A DNA stretch of 5,255 nucleotides from an uncultured Kroppenstedtia sp. (GTDB lineage Bacteria > Bacillota > Bacilli > Thermoactinomycetales > DSM-45169): positions 1 to 5,255 of the forward strand of contig CAUGKZ010000156.1 of NCBI GenBank assembly GCA_959600065.1, in the 5' to 3' direction. The translations under genes were made by a program, and so were the position numbers. This document shows, piece after piece, positions 4,180 to 5,255 of this stretch. Positions within the stretch are counted from its first letter, which is position 1, and each line of letters begins with the position of its first letter. The notes under the pieces are model-generated. The model was not told where the DNA came from. It was given only the letters and a program-made list of their open reading frames with translations, and did not search any database.

Positions 4180-5255
4180 TTATGGTTATTTCTCTTTTCC
4201 TTTGTAGGAGATCAACCGCAAGAAATGCCTCAATGTATTTCCTTACTGTATTTAAGCGGTGCAACGGTGACGGATCATTGGTATGATGCTTGTAACCCAG
4301 ATTGGCACGTCGCCATAAGTGGAGCTGCTGTACCGTTTTTTCGGCCTCCCCCGTCTCCCATTGACCCACAGGCAAAAACTCCATCAGATTGGGTTGAGGC
4401 AATGGTTCCTTGGGATTGGTTGCTTTTGTGAACCGTGTGGCCAGCTGGTGTGTGTCCGGTTTTTCTCCCAGGCTGTAGTAAGTTCGATCTGAAGAGAGAA
4501 ATAGACCAGCAGTGAATGAGTAATCCTTTCCGGGAACATCATTGTGATAACCGGGCACGAACTTATCTTTAGTCAAGCGTATGAAACGCAGACGATCCCG
4601 CTGAATCCTGAGTTCGGGTCTTTTCAGGTACCAGTCTCTATCTGTCATCTGGTTGTCACGTACGGAAGAATAAAGTTGCTGAAGTGGTTCTCTGTCAAAA
4701 ACGGCGGTCAAAGTTTCTTTAATCTCCTGCAACATTTGAAGGAGGGTTCGTTCGATCTCCGGTTGTTTATTTTTAGAAAGCTGTTTTGCCATGCGTCCCT
4801 GTTTCAGACCTCCCGCTTCTGTGATAAAGTCAGGAAGCGTTCGCCACTCCCCGTCATCACCTTCCATACGGAGCAGATAATGTTGTCCGTCATAACGGGC
4901 ATACAAGACTCGGCCTTCTTTCATCCCATTGGGTCGAAGGGCTGTGACAAACAACCATGTCCCTTCAAAGGTTCTCCCTTTGATCAGGTTGTGTGTAAAG
5001 ATACCGAAATCACTCAACAAATCGAAAAAGGCGTTTTTTACCCTGAATTGAAAGTCCTTGTCCTTTTCTTTATTCATTTGTCCATGTAAAAACTGTGTCA
5101 GCTGTCCGCACTCTGCAAAGGCAACCCGCAATGCTTGCTTGGGATCGGCCTCCGGGTTTTTCGCCCATGTTTCTTTATGTTCTATTTCGACCAAGGCTCC
5201 TTGAGCTTGTCCGTTTTCCGACAGGATTGATTTCATCCTGCGGATGGTTTGATGC
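4136..5255 (-). CDS. pPIWI_RE-family protein, C-terminal part (partial at window edge)
   Basis: The frame is open to the window edge, so the true N-terminus lies beyond 5255; 372 residues are visible. Numbering from the internal Met at 5236, ALVEIEH (14-20) followed by DPKQALRVAFAECGQLTQFL (31-50) matches the MID-to-PIWI junction of pPIWI_RE proteins as I recall it (AIVE...DPK.AiR.GfA..GRlTQFi). LRFIRL (216-221), FTAGLFLSSDRTYYSLGEKP (241-260) and QQLHLWRRANLGYKHHT (303-319), then PSPLH (322-326), follow the order of the RNaseH_pPIWI_RE domain (formerly DUF3893). These proteins are predicted Argonaute/PIWI relatives, typically encoded with a DinG-type helicase and a REase and proposed to act in nucleic-acid-guided defence. 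The helix after PLH reads RLNTVRKYIEAF, where I expect ..EEYI, so the family's conserved Glu may be lost or shifted. About 26 residues follow and run into the SRPBCC gene. Base composition looks more AT-rich than lplJ, consistent with transfer. Confidence 0.7.
   Translation of the reverse strand, partial: HQTIRRMKSILSENGQAQGALVEIEHKETWAKNPEADPKQALRVAFAECGQLTQFLHGQMNKEKDKDFQFRVKNAFFDLLSDFGIFTHNLIKGRTFEGTWLFVTALRPNGMKEGRVLYARYDGQHYLLRMEGDDGEWRTLPDFITEAGGLKQGRMAKQLSKNKQPEIERTLLQMLQEIKETLTAVFDREPLQQLYSSVRDNQMTDRDWYLKRPELRIQRDRLRFIRLTKDKFVPGYHNDVPGKDYSFTAGLFLSSDRTYYSLGEKPDTHQLATRFTKATNPKEPLPQPNLMEFLPVGQWETGEAEKTVQQLHLWRRANLGYKHHTNDPSPLHRLNTVRKYIEAFLAVDLLQRKREITINGTPERSEHHSIPK
4161..4167 (-). promoter_or_regulatory. 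ribosome binding site facing a non-canonical start
   Basis: On the - strand AAAGGAG sits 5 nt before ATC (4155-4153) and 8 nt before ATT (4152-4150) of the SRPBCC frame. No ATG, GTG or TTG lies at a usable distance. It lies inside the last codons of the preceding gene. Confidence 0.5.

Noticed and set aside
4544..5089. 181-codon + strand frame inside the pPIWI_RE-like gene
   Set aside because: Antisense shadow of a gene with recognisable motifs; no ribosome site or homology sense.
1..5255. CRISPR array, tRNA or rRNA gene
   Set aside because: I saw no regularly spaced direct repeats, no cloverleaf with CCA-type end and no rRNA-like conserved blocks.

Overview
The window looks like chromosomal DNA of a moderately GC-rich Bacillota, most likely a Bacillales relative. 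Strong AGGAGG-type ribosome sites, TTG/GTG starts and Bacillus-like LplJ and PpiB proteins support this. Thermoactinomycetaceae is a possibility by general resemblance only, not shown.

Left part (1-2037, + strand). About 380 bases of apparently non-coding, partly self-complementary DNA precede a lipoate-protein ligase gene (lplJ). Its promoter and ribosome site both point to a TTG start at 443 rather than the ATG at 416. A strong terminator closes lplJ. Next comes a decayed GNAT acetyltransferase gene with four separate lesions, followed by its own strong hairpin terminator.

Middle part (2041-3181, - strand). Two monocistronic-looking housekeeping genes lie here: a cyclophilin peptidyl-prolyl isomerase (ppiB) with an extended -10 promoter, and an intact GNAT acetyltransferase with a GTG start and its own terminator.

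Scar (about 3300-3720). This stretch holds a right end resembling an IS200/IS605 (IS1341/TnpB-type) element, with a palindrome to its left that may be the matching left end, and no transposase. It abuts a C-terminal scrap of a DUF1259 gene and a bidirectional terminator-like hairpin.

Right part (3718-5255, - strand). An SRPBCC (START-like) gene has an anomalous start. Its 5' end overlaps the 3' end of a large gene that runs off the window. That gene reads as the C-terminal part of a pPIWI_RE protein, a prokaryotic PIWI/Argonaute-related family known from predicted RNA/DNA-guided defence modules. This is the most interesting content: the window catches the 3' edge of a probable defence locus bounded by mobile-element and pseudogene debris. 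Any partner genes (DinG-like helicase, REase, pPIWI_RE_Y/Z) would lie beyond 5255.
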